Part shown: positions 9,583 through 17,303 of the stretch, piece by piece | How the letters are laid out: each line of letters starts with the position of its first letter | How positions within the stretch are numbered: position 1 is the stretch's first letter | Origin: Roseivivax halodurans JCM 10272 | Lineage (GTDB): Bacteria > Pseudomonadota > Alphaproteobacteria > Rhodobacterales > Rhodobacteraceae | DNA: 64,000 nt | Assembly: GCF_000521785.1 (NCBI RefSeq) | Contig: NZ_JALZ01000015.1 | Coordinates: 24,737 to 88,736 of the forward strand | Reading direction: 5' to 3' | Position numbers and translations under genes: made by a program | Notes under the pieces: generated by a model | Told to the model about the DNA's origin: nothing | What the model saw: only the letters and a program-made list of their open reading frames with translations | The model's database searches: none

Positions 9583-9757
9583 GTAATGCAGTTCCGCAAC
9601 GTGAGCAACGCGTTTCAATCGCACGCGACGGGTCGAATATATCTGTCAGGCAAAGCAGCGGAACTGCCGCCGACGCGCCTTAAGCCTCTGTTATGCTGAG
9701 TATTACTTGTAAAGGGGCTCCCCTCCCGAAGCCGGGGGAAGAAAATTGCTTTGCTTG

Positions 9758-9785
9758 TTGAAATACCGCTCGCAGCGACTATACT
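9758..9785 (+). promoter_or_regulatory. Predicted sigma-70 promoter of ectABC-ask
   Basis: TTGAAA (9758-9763), 16-bp spacer, TATACT (9780-9785). The predicted transcription start is near 9792, giving a 5' leader of about 40 nt before the ectA GTG. It is the best consensus match I noticed in the window. The -10 is the first six bases of the 13-bp repeat, so a protein bound there would block RNA polymerase. Confidence 0.65.
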
Positions 9786-9792
9786 TAGGCTT
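9780..9792 (+). repeat. 13-bp direct repeat, proximal copy overlapping ectA -10
   Basis: Second perfect copy of the 13-mer at 9570-9582. It covers the predicted ectA -10 and start site, matching the known mode of EctR repression (operator overlapping the -10) in methylotrophs. Direct binding is inferred. Confidence 0.5.
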
Positions 9793-9833
9793 ACGAATGA
9801 AAAGTCGCTAATGACGATCAAAGGTTCAGACCC

Positions 9834-10364
9834 GTGCAGACACTGCAGAGCGTGAAACCCGAAGGCACAGTGACCTTCCGCAAACCCGTCCGCGAGGACG
9901 GTGCGCAAATCTTCGAGCTCATCCGCGAGTGCAAGCCGCTCGACGAGAACTCGATGTATTGCAACCTCCTCCAGTCCGACCACTTCCGCGACACCTGCGT
10001 CGTGGCGGAAAAGGACGGAGACATCGTCGGCTGGATCTCGGCCTATGTGACGCCGCACGATCCCGACACCGTCTTCGTCTGGCAGGTCGCCGTCTCCGCC
10101 GCCGCCCGTGGCCTCGGCCTCGGCACGCGGATGCTCTCCGCGCTCATGGCGCGCGAGGAAACGTCGGATTGCAAGCGGATGCAGACGACGATCACGCTCG
10201 ACAACGACGCCTCCTGGGCGCTCTTCCGCAAGTTCGCAGACCGGTCGAACGCCGATCTGACCTCGGACGCGCATTTCACCCGCGACACGCATTTCGCAGG
10301 GGAGCACGCGACCGAGCACATGGTGACCATCACCTTCCGCGAGGCGGTCCAGAGCGCGGCCTGA
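9834..10364 (+). CDS. ectA: Diaminobutyrate acetyltransferase EctA
   Basis: 176 residues from a GTG start with AAAGG nine bases upstream; an ATG at 9811 is out of frame. Single GNAT domain with the acetyl-CoA loop at about residues 90-105 (AAARGLGLGTRML) and the EctA-typical segment CKPLDENSMYCNLL. It acetylates L-2,4-diaminobutyrate at N4 using acetyl-CoA, the second step of cytoplasmic ectoine synthesis. First gene of the ectA-ectB-ectC-ask operon, 56 bp before ectB; expression is expected to rise with salt through the promoter at 9758. Confidence 0.95.
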   Translation: MQTLQSVKPEGTVTFRKPVREDGAQIFELIRECKPLDENSMYCNLLQSDHFRDTCVVAEKDGDIVGWISAYVTPHDPDTVFVWQVAVSAAARGLGLGTRMLSALMAREETSDCKRMQTTITLDNDASWALFRKFADRSNADLTSDAHFTRDTHFAGEHATEHMVTITFREAVQSAA

Positions 10365-10420
10365 AACCGCGCTCCCGCTTTTCGCGTTACCTCCAGTCAA
10401 ACAGTCCAGAGGACTATATC

Positions 10421-11704
10421 ATGTCGACAGACAAACAGATTTTTGCGCGCCGTGAATCCGAGGCGCGCAGCTACTGCCGCGATTTCGATACCGTGTTCAC
10501 CAAGGCCGTCGGCTCCGAGATGACCGACGAGGCCGGCACCACCTATATCGACTTCCTCGCCGGCTGCTCCTCCCTCAACTACGGGCACAACGACCCGGAC
10601 ATGAAGGAGGCGCTGATCGGCCACCTGCAGGGCGACGGCATCGCCCACGGTCTCGACATGTACACCGCCGAGAAGGCCAAGTGGCTCGAGGCCTACGAGG
10701 ACATCATCCTCAAGCCACGCGGCATGGACGACTACAAGATCATGATGACCGGCCCGACGGGCACCAACGCCGTCGAGGCGGCGATGAAGCTCGCGCGCAA
10801 GATCACCGGCCGCCGCAACATCGTGTCCTTCACCAACGCCTTCCACGGCATGACGATGGGCGCCCTGTCGCTGACCGGCAATGCCGGCAAGCGCGGCGGC
10901 GCGGGCTGCGGCTCGCTCTGCGGCGTGACCCACCTGCCCTATGACGGCGCCTTCGGCGACGATGTCGACACGCTCGGCATCATCGAGAAGATGCTCTCCA
11001 ACACTTCCTCGGGCATCGACAAGCCCGCGGCCTTCATCTTCGAGCCGATCCAGGGCGAAGGCGGCCTCAACGCCGCGTCGCAGGAATGGATCGAGGGCAT
11101 CGCCCACCTCGCCCGCGAGCATGGCGCGATGATCATCGTCGACGACATCCAGTCCGGCTGCGGCCGCTCGGGCACCTACTTCGCCTTCGAGGGCATGGAC
11201 ATCCAGCCCGACTTCGTCACGCAGGCGAAATCGCTCTCGGGCTTCGGCCTTCCCTTCGCGTGCCTCCTGATCAAGGGCGAGCACGACATCTGGAAGCCGG
11301 CCGAGCACAACGGTACCTTCCGCGGCAACACCCACGCCTTCGTCACCGGCCGCGTGACGCTCGAGAAGTTCTGGAAGGACGACACGTTCCAGACCAAGGT
11401 TCAGGAAAAGGCCGTCCAGCTCACCGCAGGCCTGCAGGCCGTCGCGGACGAGATCCCGGGCGCGAAGCTCAAGGGCCGCGGCATGATGCAGGGCGTCGAT
11501 GTCGGCAGCGGCGAGCTGGCCGAGGACATCTGCCATCGCTGCTTCGAGAAGGGTCTCATCATCGAGACCTCGGGCGCCGACGATGAGGTCGTGAAAGTGC
11601 TCGTCGCCCTGACCGTCTCGCCGGAGAACCTGCGCAAGGGTCTCGACATCCTGCTCGAGGCGACGCGCGAGGCGACCAAGAACCACAAGATTGCAGCGGA
11701 GTGA
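10421..11704 (+). CDS. ectB: Diaminobutyrate-2-oxoglutarate transaminase EctB
   Basis: 427 residues from the ATG preceded by AGAGGA at 7 bp; a much longer in-frame reading overlaps ectA and is spurious. Class III (omega) aminotransferase fold: GTNAVEAAMKLAR near residue 115, VDDIQSGCGRSG with the cofactor Asp at about 241, and the pyridoxal-phosphate lysine Lys270 in TQAKSLSGFG. It transfers the glutamate amino group to aspartate semialdehyde, giving diaminobutyrate, the first committed ectoine step. Length is normal for EctB. Followed by ectC after 6 bp. Confidence 0.96.
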   Translation: MSTDKQIFARRESEARSYCRDFDTVFTKAVGSEMTDEAGTTYIDFLAGCSSLNYGHNDPDMKEALIGHLQGDGIAHGLDMYTAEKAKWLEAYEDIILKPRGMDDYKIMMTGPTGTNAVEAAMKLARKITGRRNIVSFTNAFHGMTMGALSLTGNAGKRGGAGCGSLCGVTHLPYDGAFGDDVDTLGIIEKMLSNTSSGIDKPAAFIFEPIQGEGGLNAASQEWIEGIAHLAREHGAMIIVDDIQSGCGRSGTYFAFEGMDIQPDFVTQAKSLSGFGLPFACLLIKGEHDIWKPAEHNGTFRGNTHAFVTGRVTLEKFWKDDTFQTKVQEKAVQLTAGLQAVADEIPGAKLKGRGMMQGVDVGSGELAEDICHRCFEKGLIIETSGADDEVVKVLVALTVSPENLRKGLDILLEATREATKNHKIAAE

Positions 11705-11710
11705 CCGACC

Positions 11711-12103
11711 ATGATCGTACGTGACGAAAACAAGATGCACGGCACCGAGCGCTCGGTGTCCGCCGAGCAATGGACCAGCGTGCGCATGCTGCTCGCCGAC
11801 GATGCAATGGGCTTCTCCTTCCACATCACCCACATCAAAGCGGGGTCGGTGCACACGTTCCACTACAAGAACCATTTCGAGAGCGTCTACTGCATCAAGG
11901 GCAAGGGCCGGATCGAGGACATCGCCACGGGCGAGGTCCACGAGATCGAGCCCGGCGTGATGTACGCGCTCGACAAGCACGACAAGCACACCCTGACCTG
12001 CGACGAGGATTTCGTCTTCGCCTGCTGCTTCAACCCGCCGGTCACCGGCAACGAGGTGCACCGCGAGGACGGCTCCTACGCGGCGCCCGACGAGGCGGCC
12101 TGA
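11711..12103 (+). CDS. ectC: L-ectoine synthase EctC
   Basis: 130 residues, a single cupin domain. The conserved EctC core is present: [19 protein letters not shown] followed by a second cupin strand pair ([11 protein letters not shown]). It cyclises N4-acetyl-diaminobutyrate to ectoine with loss of water. Position (6 bp after ectB, 13 bp before ask) and length are standard. No ectD hydroxylase gene is present here, so this operon would make ectoine; hydroxyectoine would need an enzyme encoded elsewhere. Confidence 0.96.
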   Translation: MIVRDENKMHGTERSVSAEQWTSVRMLLADDAMGFSFHITHIKAGSVHTFHYKNHFESVYCIKGKGRIEDIATGEVHEIEPGVMYALDKHDKHTLTCDEDFVFACCFNPPVTGNEVHREDGSYAAPDEAA

Positions 12104-12116
12104 ACGGGAGGTCCAC

Positions 12117-13547
12117 ATGACTGTCGACTTCAAGAACCACACCGTCGAGAAGATCGGGGGCACGTCCATGTCCCGTCTCGACGAGCTGCTCGACCCGCTC
12201 TTCAAGGCCTCCGAGCCCGATTACGGCCGCATCTTCGTCGTGTCGGCCTTCGGCGGCATTACCGACGCGCTGCTCGAGCACAAGAAGACCGGCGAGAAGG
12301 GCGTCTACGCCGAGTTTGCCAACGAGACCGAGGAGCACGGCTGGATGGCCGCGCTCTCCAAGGTCGACAAGGCGATGCGCGAGGCACATGAACGCCTGCT
12401 CGAGCACAAGGCCGACCGGCAGGACGCCGACGACTTCGTCCGCGACCGGATCGAGGGCGCGCGCAACTGCCTGATTGACCTGCACCGCCTCTGCTCCTAC
12501 GGGCATTTCCGCCTTTCCTCCCACATGGCCGAGACGCGCGAGCTGCTCTCCGGCCTAGGCGAGGCGCATTCGGCCTTCGTCACCACCAAGCTCCTGAACC
12601 GCAACGGCGTGAACGCGCGCTTCGTGGATCTCTCGGGCTGGCGCGACGACCGGGTGATGTCGCTCGAGGAGCGCATCCTCGACGGTCTCGACGAGATCGA
12701 CCTCGACAGCGAGATGCCGATCGTCACCGGCTACGCGCAATGCGCCGAAGGCCTGATGAACAAGTTCGACCGCGGCTATTCCGAGGTCACGTTCAGCCAG
12801 ATCGCGGCGCTGACCAAGGCGCGCGAGGCGATCATCCACAAGGAGTTCCACCTCTCCTCGGCCGATCCCAAGCTCGTCGGCGCCGAGAATGTACGCAAGC
12901 TCGGCCACACCAATTACGACGTGGCGGACCAGCTCTCGAACATGGGGATGGAGGCGATCCACCCCACGGCGGCCAAGGCGCTGCGCCAGGCCCAGGTGCC
13001 GCTGCGCATCACCAATGCCTTCGAGCCCGAGGATCCCGGCACCCTCATCGACGAGGAGGAGGCCGAGAAGGGCGTCGCCGAGATCGTCTGCGGGGTCGAC
13101 GTCTACGCGCTCGAACTCTTCGAGCAGGACATGGTCGGCGTGAAAGGCTACGACGCCAGCACGCTCGAGGTGCTGACCGATCACGGCCTGCGCATCGTGT
13201 CGAAGACCTCGAACGCCAACACGATCACCCATTACGTGGACGCGCCCCTCTCGGCGCTCCGCACGGTGGAGCAGGAGCTCAAGGAGATCTATCCGAGCTC
13301 CGAGATCAACATCCGCTCCTCGGCCATCGTGTCGGTGATCGGACGAGACCTGCGTGGCCTGCACGTTCTGGAGCGCGGCCTCGGCGCCCTGCGCGAGGAC
13401 GGCGTCGACGTCATCTCGGCGCACCAGACGACGCGCACGGTCGATGCGCAGTTCGTCGTCGATCGCGACGACCGGGACCGCTGTATCAAGGCGCTCCATG
13501 ACACGTTCATGGGCAAGGACGGCCAGGCGGCAAAACTCGTGGCCTGA
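12117..13547 (+). CDS. ask: Ectoine-cluster aspartate kinase (Ask_Ect)
   Basis: 476 residues with a GGGAGG ribosome site just upstream. The N-terminal kinase begins HTVEKIGGTSMSRL instead of the usual KFGGTS and has the catalytic-domain DRGYSEVTFSQI segment near residue 220. Two ACT regions follow from about residue 330 (RIVSKTSNANTI, then SVIGRDLRGLHVLERGLGAL). Ectoine-operon aspartokinases are specialised and reported to be less feedback-inhibited; this supplies aspartyl phosphate for ectoine. It closes the operon, with a strong terminator 28 bp after the stop. Confidence 0.93.
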   Translation: MTVDFKNHTVEKIGGTSMSRLDELLDPLFKASEPDYGRIFVVSAFGGITDALLEHKKTGEKGVYAEFANETEEHGWMAALSKVDKAMREAHERLLEHKADRQDADDFVRDRIEGARNCLIDLHRLCSYGHFRLSSHMAETRELLSGLGEAHSAFVTTKLLNRNGVNARFVDLSGWRDDRVMSLEERILDGLDEIDLDSEMPIVTGYAQCAEGLMNKFDRGYSEVTFSQIAALTKAREAIIHKEFHLSSADPKLVGAENVRKLGHTNYDVADQLSNMGMEAIHPTAAKALRQAQVPLRITNAFEPEDPGTLIDEEEAEKGVAEIVCGVDVYALELFEQDMVGVKGYDASTLEVLTDHGLRIVSKTSNANTITHYVDAPLSALRTVEQELKEIYPSSEINIRSSAIVSVIGRDLRGLHVLERGLGALREDGVDVISAHQTTRTVDAQFVVDRDDRDRCIKALHDTFMGKDGQAAKLVA

Positions 13548-13574
13548 CCCCGTCCGACGATCTGAACCACCTCA

Positions 13575-13601
13575 GGCCCGCCCCCGCGCGGGCCTTTTTT
13601 T
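13575..13601 (+). terminator. Rho-independent terminator of the ectoine operon
   Basis: Perfect 7-bp stem GGCCCGC/GCGGGCC (13575-13581 with 13588-13594), 6-nt loop, followed by seven Ts (13595-13601). Confidence 0.92.
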
Positions 13602-13658
13602 GCGAAGATGACCCAAGGGCACCGGCCGGCCCCGACGACGATCAGGTCAGCCCCAGTC

Positions 13659-14471
13659 TCAGCCGTGACGCCGGGCCGCAAGCCAGCGGCGCCAGAGGCT
13701 CGCATTGCCACCGAAGACGTTGAGGTCGCAGTCACCGGAGACGCCGGGCACCTGGCCGGTCGACGAATACTGCCAGAACGACCATGAGACGTCTGTGAAG
13801 GCCTCTTCGGGGTGCCGTGCCACGCTGCGCAACCAGTAATCGACCGGAAGACGGCGGACGTCGCGGTCGCGCCAGAACTCGATCGGCACGTAGACGATGG
13901 GACGTTGCTGGTAATGCTGCGAGACGATCGACAACCAGGTTTCCGCGACACGCCGCACCTCGGCCTGGGGCGGGCGCGTGACGCAGGTCGGCGAGAACGG
14001 GTTCCATTCGAGATCGAGGACGGGCGGCAGGGCGCCGCGGATCCGGGGCACGTTCCGGATGAACCAGCGGGCCTGATCCTCGGGGCTGCGACAGCAATAG
14101 TAGAAGTGATACCCTCCCGCCGGCACCCCTGCCGCGGCCGCGCCCGCGAAATGCTCGGCGAAACGCTCGTCGAGGCGGTCGCCACCCTCCGTCGCCTTCA
14201 GGAAGGCGAAATTCACGCCCGCCGCCCCCGCCGCGCTCCAGTCGATGGAGCCTTGGAACTTCGAGGCGTCGATGCCGTGAACGGCATAGGCCGACGGGGC
14301 GGGCCCGCCGCTCCAGGTCGCGACCGGGTCACTGTCGCCGAAGCGGGGCGGGCGCGCCGCCCCGGGCAGAGGCACGCGGCCCGGCAGGCTGTCCGGCGTG
14401 TCGCCCCCGCGGGGGCCGCAGGCGGCAAGCGAGGTCATGCCCAGGCAGGCGGCTCGGCGGGTCAGTCTCAT
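13659..14471 (-). CDS. Glycoside hydrolase family 25 (lysozyme-like) lipoprotein
   Basis: 270 residues from the ATG for MRLTRRAACL; an in-frame ATG 8 codons earlier (14495) is also possible, but GAGG sits before the chosen one. The N-terminus is a lipoprotein signal with lipobox LAAC (Cys18). The GH25 TIM barrel starts HGIDASKFQGSIDW; catalytic acids are in VLDLEWNPF (DxE) and the first Asp. FAFLKATEGG, GGYHFYY and the terminal SWSFWQYSSTG segment fit the Cpl-1/Atl-like family. It should hydrolyse peptidoglycan glycosidic bonds in the periplasm. Substrate or remodelling role not known here. Confidence 0.88.
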   Translation of the reverse strand: MRLTRRAACLGMTSLAACGPRGGDTPDSLPGRVPLPGAARPPRFGDSDPVATWSGGPAPSAYAVHGIDASKFQGSIDWSAAGAAGVNFAFLKATEGGDRLDERFAEHFAGAAAAGVPAGGYHFYYCCRSPEDQARWFIRNVPRIRGALPPVLDLEWNPFSPTCVTRPPQAEVRRVAETWLSIVSQHYQQRPIVYVPIEFWRDRDVRRLPVDYWLRSVARHPEEAFTDVSWSFWQYSSTGQVPGVSGDCDLNVFGGNASLWRRWLAARRHG

Positions 14472-14722
14472 CGAGCCTCGCAGGGTCGCGTTCATCGGAG
14501 GGTTCAGGATCGGGCAGCGGTCGGCCGCCCCGCAATCAACACGGCAGCGTCATCCCTGGCAAGCCTCATCTGGACTCCGCCATATGCTCGCTGTCCCGAC
14601 CGGCCTCCACCGCGATTCCGCCGACCTCCGGTCTTTCTTGGAACATTTGCCCGGGGGGGTCGCATTTCTCAATCGAACCGCCCGGCAACGGGCCCGACAC
14701 AACTGGAACAAGGAGACGCGAC

Positions 14723-15241
14723 ATGACCAAGCGCATCCTGACGACCACTGCCGCCCTCACCTTCGCCATCGCCGGCGCCGCATATGCGCAGGACGGTGAC
14801 GAGACCAACGACATGAGCGTGACCAACCAGGCCGCACAGGTCGGCGAAGAAGTCGTCGATACCGGCCAGGCCGCAGCGCAGCAGACCGTCGATGCCGCAC
14901 AGGGCGTCGCCAATGCCGCCGGCAACGCCGCCGGTGAAGCCTATGGCGCGGCCAGCAACGTCTCCGCCCAGCTCGACGCCGCACTCACCGAGGATGCCGT
15001 CGTGCGCTCCTCCGACGGCGAGATCATCGGCACGATCTACCGCACCGACCTCGACGGCGACCGCGTGCTGATCGACGTCGACGGCGAGCTCGAGAACACC
15101 ATCGACCGCGACGGCATCGAGAATGCCGCGGTCAGCGTCTCCTCGCTGATGGTCGGTAACGAGAGCCTCATGCTCGACATGACCGCCGCGGAATTCGCGA
15201 CCGCGCTCGAGACGGGCCCGATCGCCACCTCACGCCGGTAA
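14723..15241 (+). CDS. Secreted PRC-barrel-like protein, function unknown
   Basis: 172 residues with a strong AAGGAGA ribosome site. A Sec signal peptide ends at AYAQ-DG (about residue 22). Residues 35-80 form an Ala/Gln/Asn-rich stretch of likely amphipathic helix. Residues 92-150 (SSDGEIIGTIYRTDLDGDR then VLIDVDG) resemble a PRC-barrel domain, found in many alphaproteobacterial periplasmic proteins. No catalytic residues are apparent. It is followed by a hairpin terminator. Function cannot be stated. Confidence 0.75.
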   Translation: MTKRILTTTAALTFAIAGAAYAQDGDETNDMSVTNQAAQVGEEVVDTGQAAAQQTVDAAQGVANAAGNAAGEAYGAASNVSAQLDAALTEDAVVRSSDGEIIGTIYRTDLDGDRVLIDVDGELENTIDRDGIENAAVSVSSLMVGNESLMLDMTAAEFATALETGPIATSRR

Positions 15242-15267
15242 TCTCCCTCGCGAAGAGGCACGTATCG

Positions 15268-15295
15268 CGGCCGTCCCGACAGGGGCGGCCGTTTT
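15268..15295 (+). terminator. Terminator between convergent genes
   Basis: Stem CGGCCGTCCC/GGGGCGGCCG (15268-15277 with 15282-15291, one mismatch), GACA loop, then TTTT (15292-15295). Serves the secreted PRC-like gene; on the minus strand there is no T run. Confidence 0.65.
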
Positions 15296-15302
15296 CATGT
15301 CG

Positions 15303-15761
15303 TCAGCCCAGATCGCGCCGCATCGTCGCCATGCCGTTGCGCCGCGACAGCTCCTCGTATCCCGCCGAGAGATAGGCGTTGAGCGCCGGCTCGTTGTCGG
15401 TCTCCACCTTCAGCGTGATGGTCAGCGCCTCGAGCCCCCGCGCCGCCTCCTCGACGAGCCGCGCCATCTCGGCCCCCGCGCCGCCCCGCGCCTCCTCGGC
15501 GACGAAGACATAGGTGAGGTGCCGCACCTCCGGTCCGACCCCAACACGGAGCGCGAAGAACCCGACCTCACGGCCATCCGCATCGAGGATGTAGAACGAC
15601 GCATCGTCCGGCTCGTTGAGCCATTTCTCCGACCATTCCTGCGGATCGAACGGATGCTTGGCGTTGGGATTGACCAGTTCGAGGTCAGCGGGATCGGTCA
15701 GCATCTCGCCGAGCGTCACCAGCTCAAACGGCGCGTTCTTGCGGATCGTGAGGTCAGGCAT
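15303..15761 (-). CDS. GNAT family N-acetyltransferase
   Basis: 152 residues; the start MPDLTIRKN has AGGAG 7-8 bases upstream, better than the longer reading. One GNAT domain: substrate-side strand GREVGFFALRV, motif A region YVFVAEEARGGAGAEMARLV (about residues 82-101) and C-terminal KVETDNEPALNAYLSAGYEE, the typical acetyl-CoA binding and last-strand signature. Acceptor is unknown. It is in line with the UdgX gene (61 bp downstream of its stop), but functional linkage is doubtful. Confidence 0.85.
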   Translation of the reverse strand: MPDLTIRKNAPFELVTLGEMLTDPADLELVNPNAKHPFDPQEWSEKWLNEPDDASFYILDADGREVGFFALRVGVGPEVRHLTYVFVAEEARGGAGAEMARLVEEAARGLEALTITLKVETDNEPALNAYLSAGYEELSRRNGMATMRRDLG

Positions 15762-15821
15762 CGGGCATCTCCTGTCGCATCGGGCGTGCCCTTGCCACGG
15801 ATCGCGCCGCGCCCGCAACCG

Positions 15822-17303
15822 TCAGGCCATGCCCTGCAGGAGCCGCGCCGCCGCGCCCAGATCCTCGCGGAACGCCGCCCGCTCCGCCTCGGCCCGGCCC
15901 GCATCGGGGATGCGCAACAGGTACGAGGGATGCATTGTCAGCAGCACGGGCGTTCCGTCCTCGGCCTCCTCGATCCGCCCCCGCCGCTTCAGGATCCCCT
16001 TCCCCGTCCCGGTCAGCGCCTCGGCGGCCGTCGCCCCCATCGACAGGATCAGCTTCGGCGCGACCAGCTCGCGTTCGAGGTCGAGCCACCAGCGGCAGCG
16101 CTCCACCTCGCCCGCATCGGGCTTCGAATGGATGCGCCGCTTGCCCCGCGGCGCGTACTTGAAGCCCTTGACCGCGTTGGTGACATAGGCCGCCCCGCGG
16201 TCGAGCCCCGCCGCCTCCGCGCTCTCGTCCAGAAGCCGCCCCGACGGTCCGACGAAGGGCCGCCCGGAGAGGTCCTCGTGATCCCCCGGCTGCTCGCCCA
16301 CGATCATCAGCTCCGCCGAGACCGGCCCCTCCCCCGGCACCGGCGCCGTCGCCTTCGGGCAGATTCCGCAGCGGGCGCAGGCGCCGATCTCGCGATGAAG
16401 CCGCCCGAGCGCATCGTCGGGCTCCGCCTCGGCCAGGAGCGCCCGCGTCCGCTCGCGCACCTTCTCGGCCCGCCCGTGCGGTACCGCGGCAGGCGCCGTC
16501 TCCGCCATCTGCCGCACCCGCGCCTCCGCCCCCGCGACGAGCCCCGGGATCAGCTCCGCCTCGGGCAGGTTCTTCCAGTACTTCTTCGGCATCTCGGCGC
16601 ACATCGCCTTCACCATCAGCCGCGCCGGGTTGAAGATCGACGCGTAATAGGTCCGCCACAGCTCCTCGGTCGCATCCTCCGGCGGCCGGGCCACGTCACC
16701 CGTCTCCTCGAAGCTGAGACGCCCCTCCACGAACCGCGCCGTCACCCCAGGCGTCGCGATCACCCAGTCCATGTCGCCGAAGCGCTTGGCAAAGAACGGC
16801 GTGCCCCGCTCGACGCAATTGTGCTCGGGCTCGAACCACGCCGCGAAGGCGCGCCGCGCGCCCGTCCCCTCGACCTCCCGGAACCGCACGAAGGCATGCA
16901 TCTTGTGGATGTCGCGCCCGACCGCCTTGGCCTGCCGCAGCACGCATCCGACATCGGCATCCGCCCGGTCCCCCCAGACCGCCTCGCCCCGCGACAGCCG
17001 CAGCACCAGCCGGTAGCCCCGCGCGAAGCGCTCGCGGTCCGAATGGCACATCGCGCTCTCGATCGTGTCGACCGCCGCCTTCGGCAAGCGCAGCCGCGTC
17101 CCCGCTTCTTCTTGGCGAAAATACTCCGGGGTCCGGGGCAGCGCCCCGGTCCTGCCCTCGCCACCCGCGGCGAAGAGATCCCCCGACGCGCCCCCGACCG
17201 ACCAGATCACCTCCTCCGCCGGCACGCCCGCCGCCGCCAGCGCCCGCGCCTCGCGCCGCCACGCCGCGACCGTCCCGACACGCGGCAGTACCACCTGCCG
17301 CAT
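15822..17303 (-). CDS. DUF4130-UdgX fusion: uracil-DNA-binding glycosylase family protein
   Basis: 493 residues. The start ATG overlaps the stop of the radical SAM gene by one base. Residues ~1-260 are DUF4130 (AMCHSDRERFARGYRLV; RDIHKMHAFVRFREV). Residues ~285-490 are the uracil-glycosylase-like UdgX domain: iron-sulfur cysteines (CARCGICPKA), motif GEQPGDHEDL, NAVKGFKY, then the UdgX hallmark KRRIH, whose His forms a covalent bond with the uracil-derived abasic site in studied homologues, and HPSYLLRI. Residues ~51-67 ([17 protein letters not shown]) are encoded by a dispersed palindromic repeat. Predicted role: trapping or processing uracil in DNA together with the upstream radical SAM protein. 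Confidence 0.9.
   Translation of the reverse strand: MRQVVLPRVGTVAAWRREARALAAAGVPAEEVIWSVGGASGDLFAAGGEGRTGALPRTPEYFRQEEAGTRLRLPKAAVDTIESAMCHSDRERFARGYRLVLRLSRGEAVWGDRADADVGCVLRQAKAVGRDIHKMHAFVRFREVEGTGARRAFAAWFEPEHNCVERGTPFFAKRFGDMDWVIATPGVTARFVEGRLSFEETGDVARPPEDATEELWRTYYASIFNPARLMVKAMCAEMPKKYWKNLPEAELIPGLVAGAEARVRQMAETAPAAVPHGRAEKVRERTRALLAEAEPDDALGRLHREIGACARCGICPKATAPVPGEGPVSAELMIVGEQPGDHEDLSGRPFVGPSGRLLDESAEAAGLDRGAAYVTNAVKGFKYAPRGKRRIHSKPDAGEVERCRWWLDLERELVAPKLILSMGATAAEALTGTGKGILKRRGRIEEAEDGTPVLLTMHPSYLLRIPDAGRAEAERAAFREDLGAAARLLQGMA
17105..17150 (-). repeat. Dispersed palindromic repeat, copy A (inside the UdgX gene)
   Basis: Plus strand reads CTTCTTCTTGGCGAAAATAC, then CTCCGGGGT and a 7-bp stem CCGGGGC/GCCCCGG (17133-17139 with 17143-17149). 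Nearly identical to 34854-34899. It is in frame within the DUF4130-UdgX coding sequence and adds about 15 residues. Confidence 0.85.

Larger units (their letters stand above)
9478..9833. promoter_or_regulatory. ectR/ectA divergent control region
   Basis: 356 bp, clearly more AT-rich than the surroundings. It contains a good ectA promoter (9758-9785), two perfect copies of a 13-mer starting TATACTTAGG (9570-9582 and 9780-9792), and a TTAC-TT-GTAA palindrome at 9703-9712. CTTGTAA recurs at 9580-9586 and 9706-9712. No ORF with a ribosome site is present. Confidence 0.75.
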
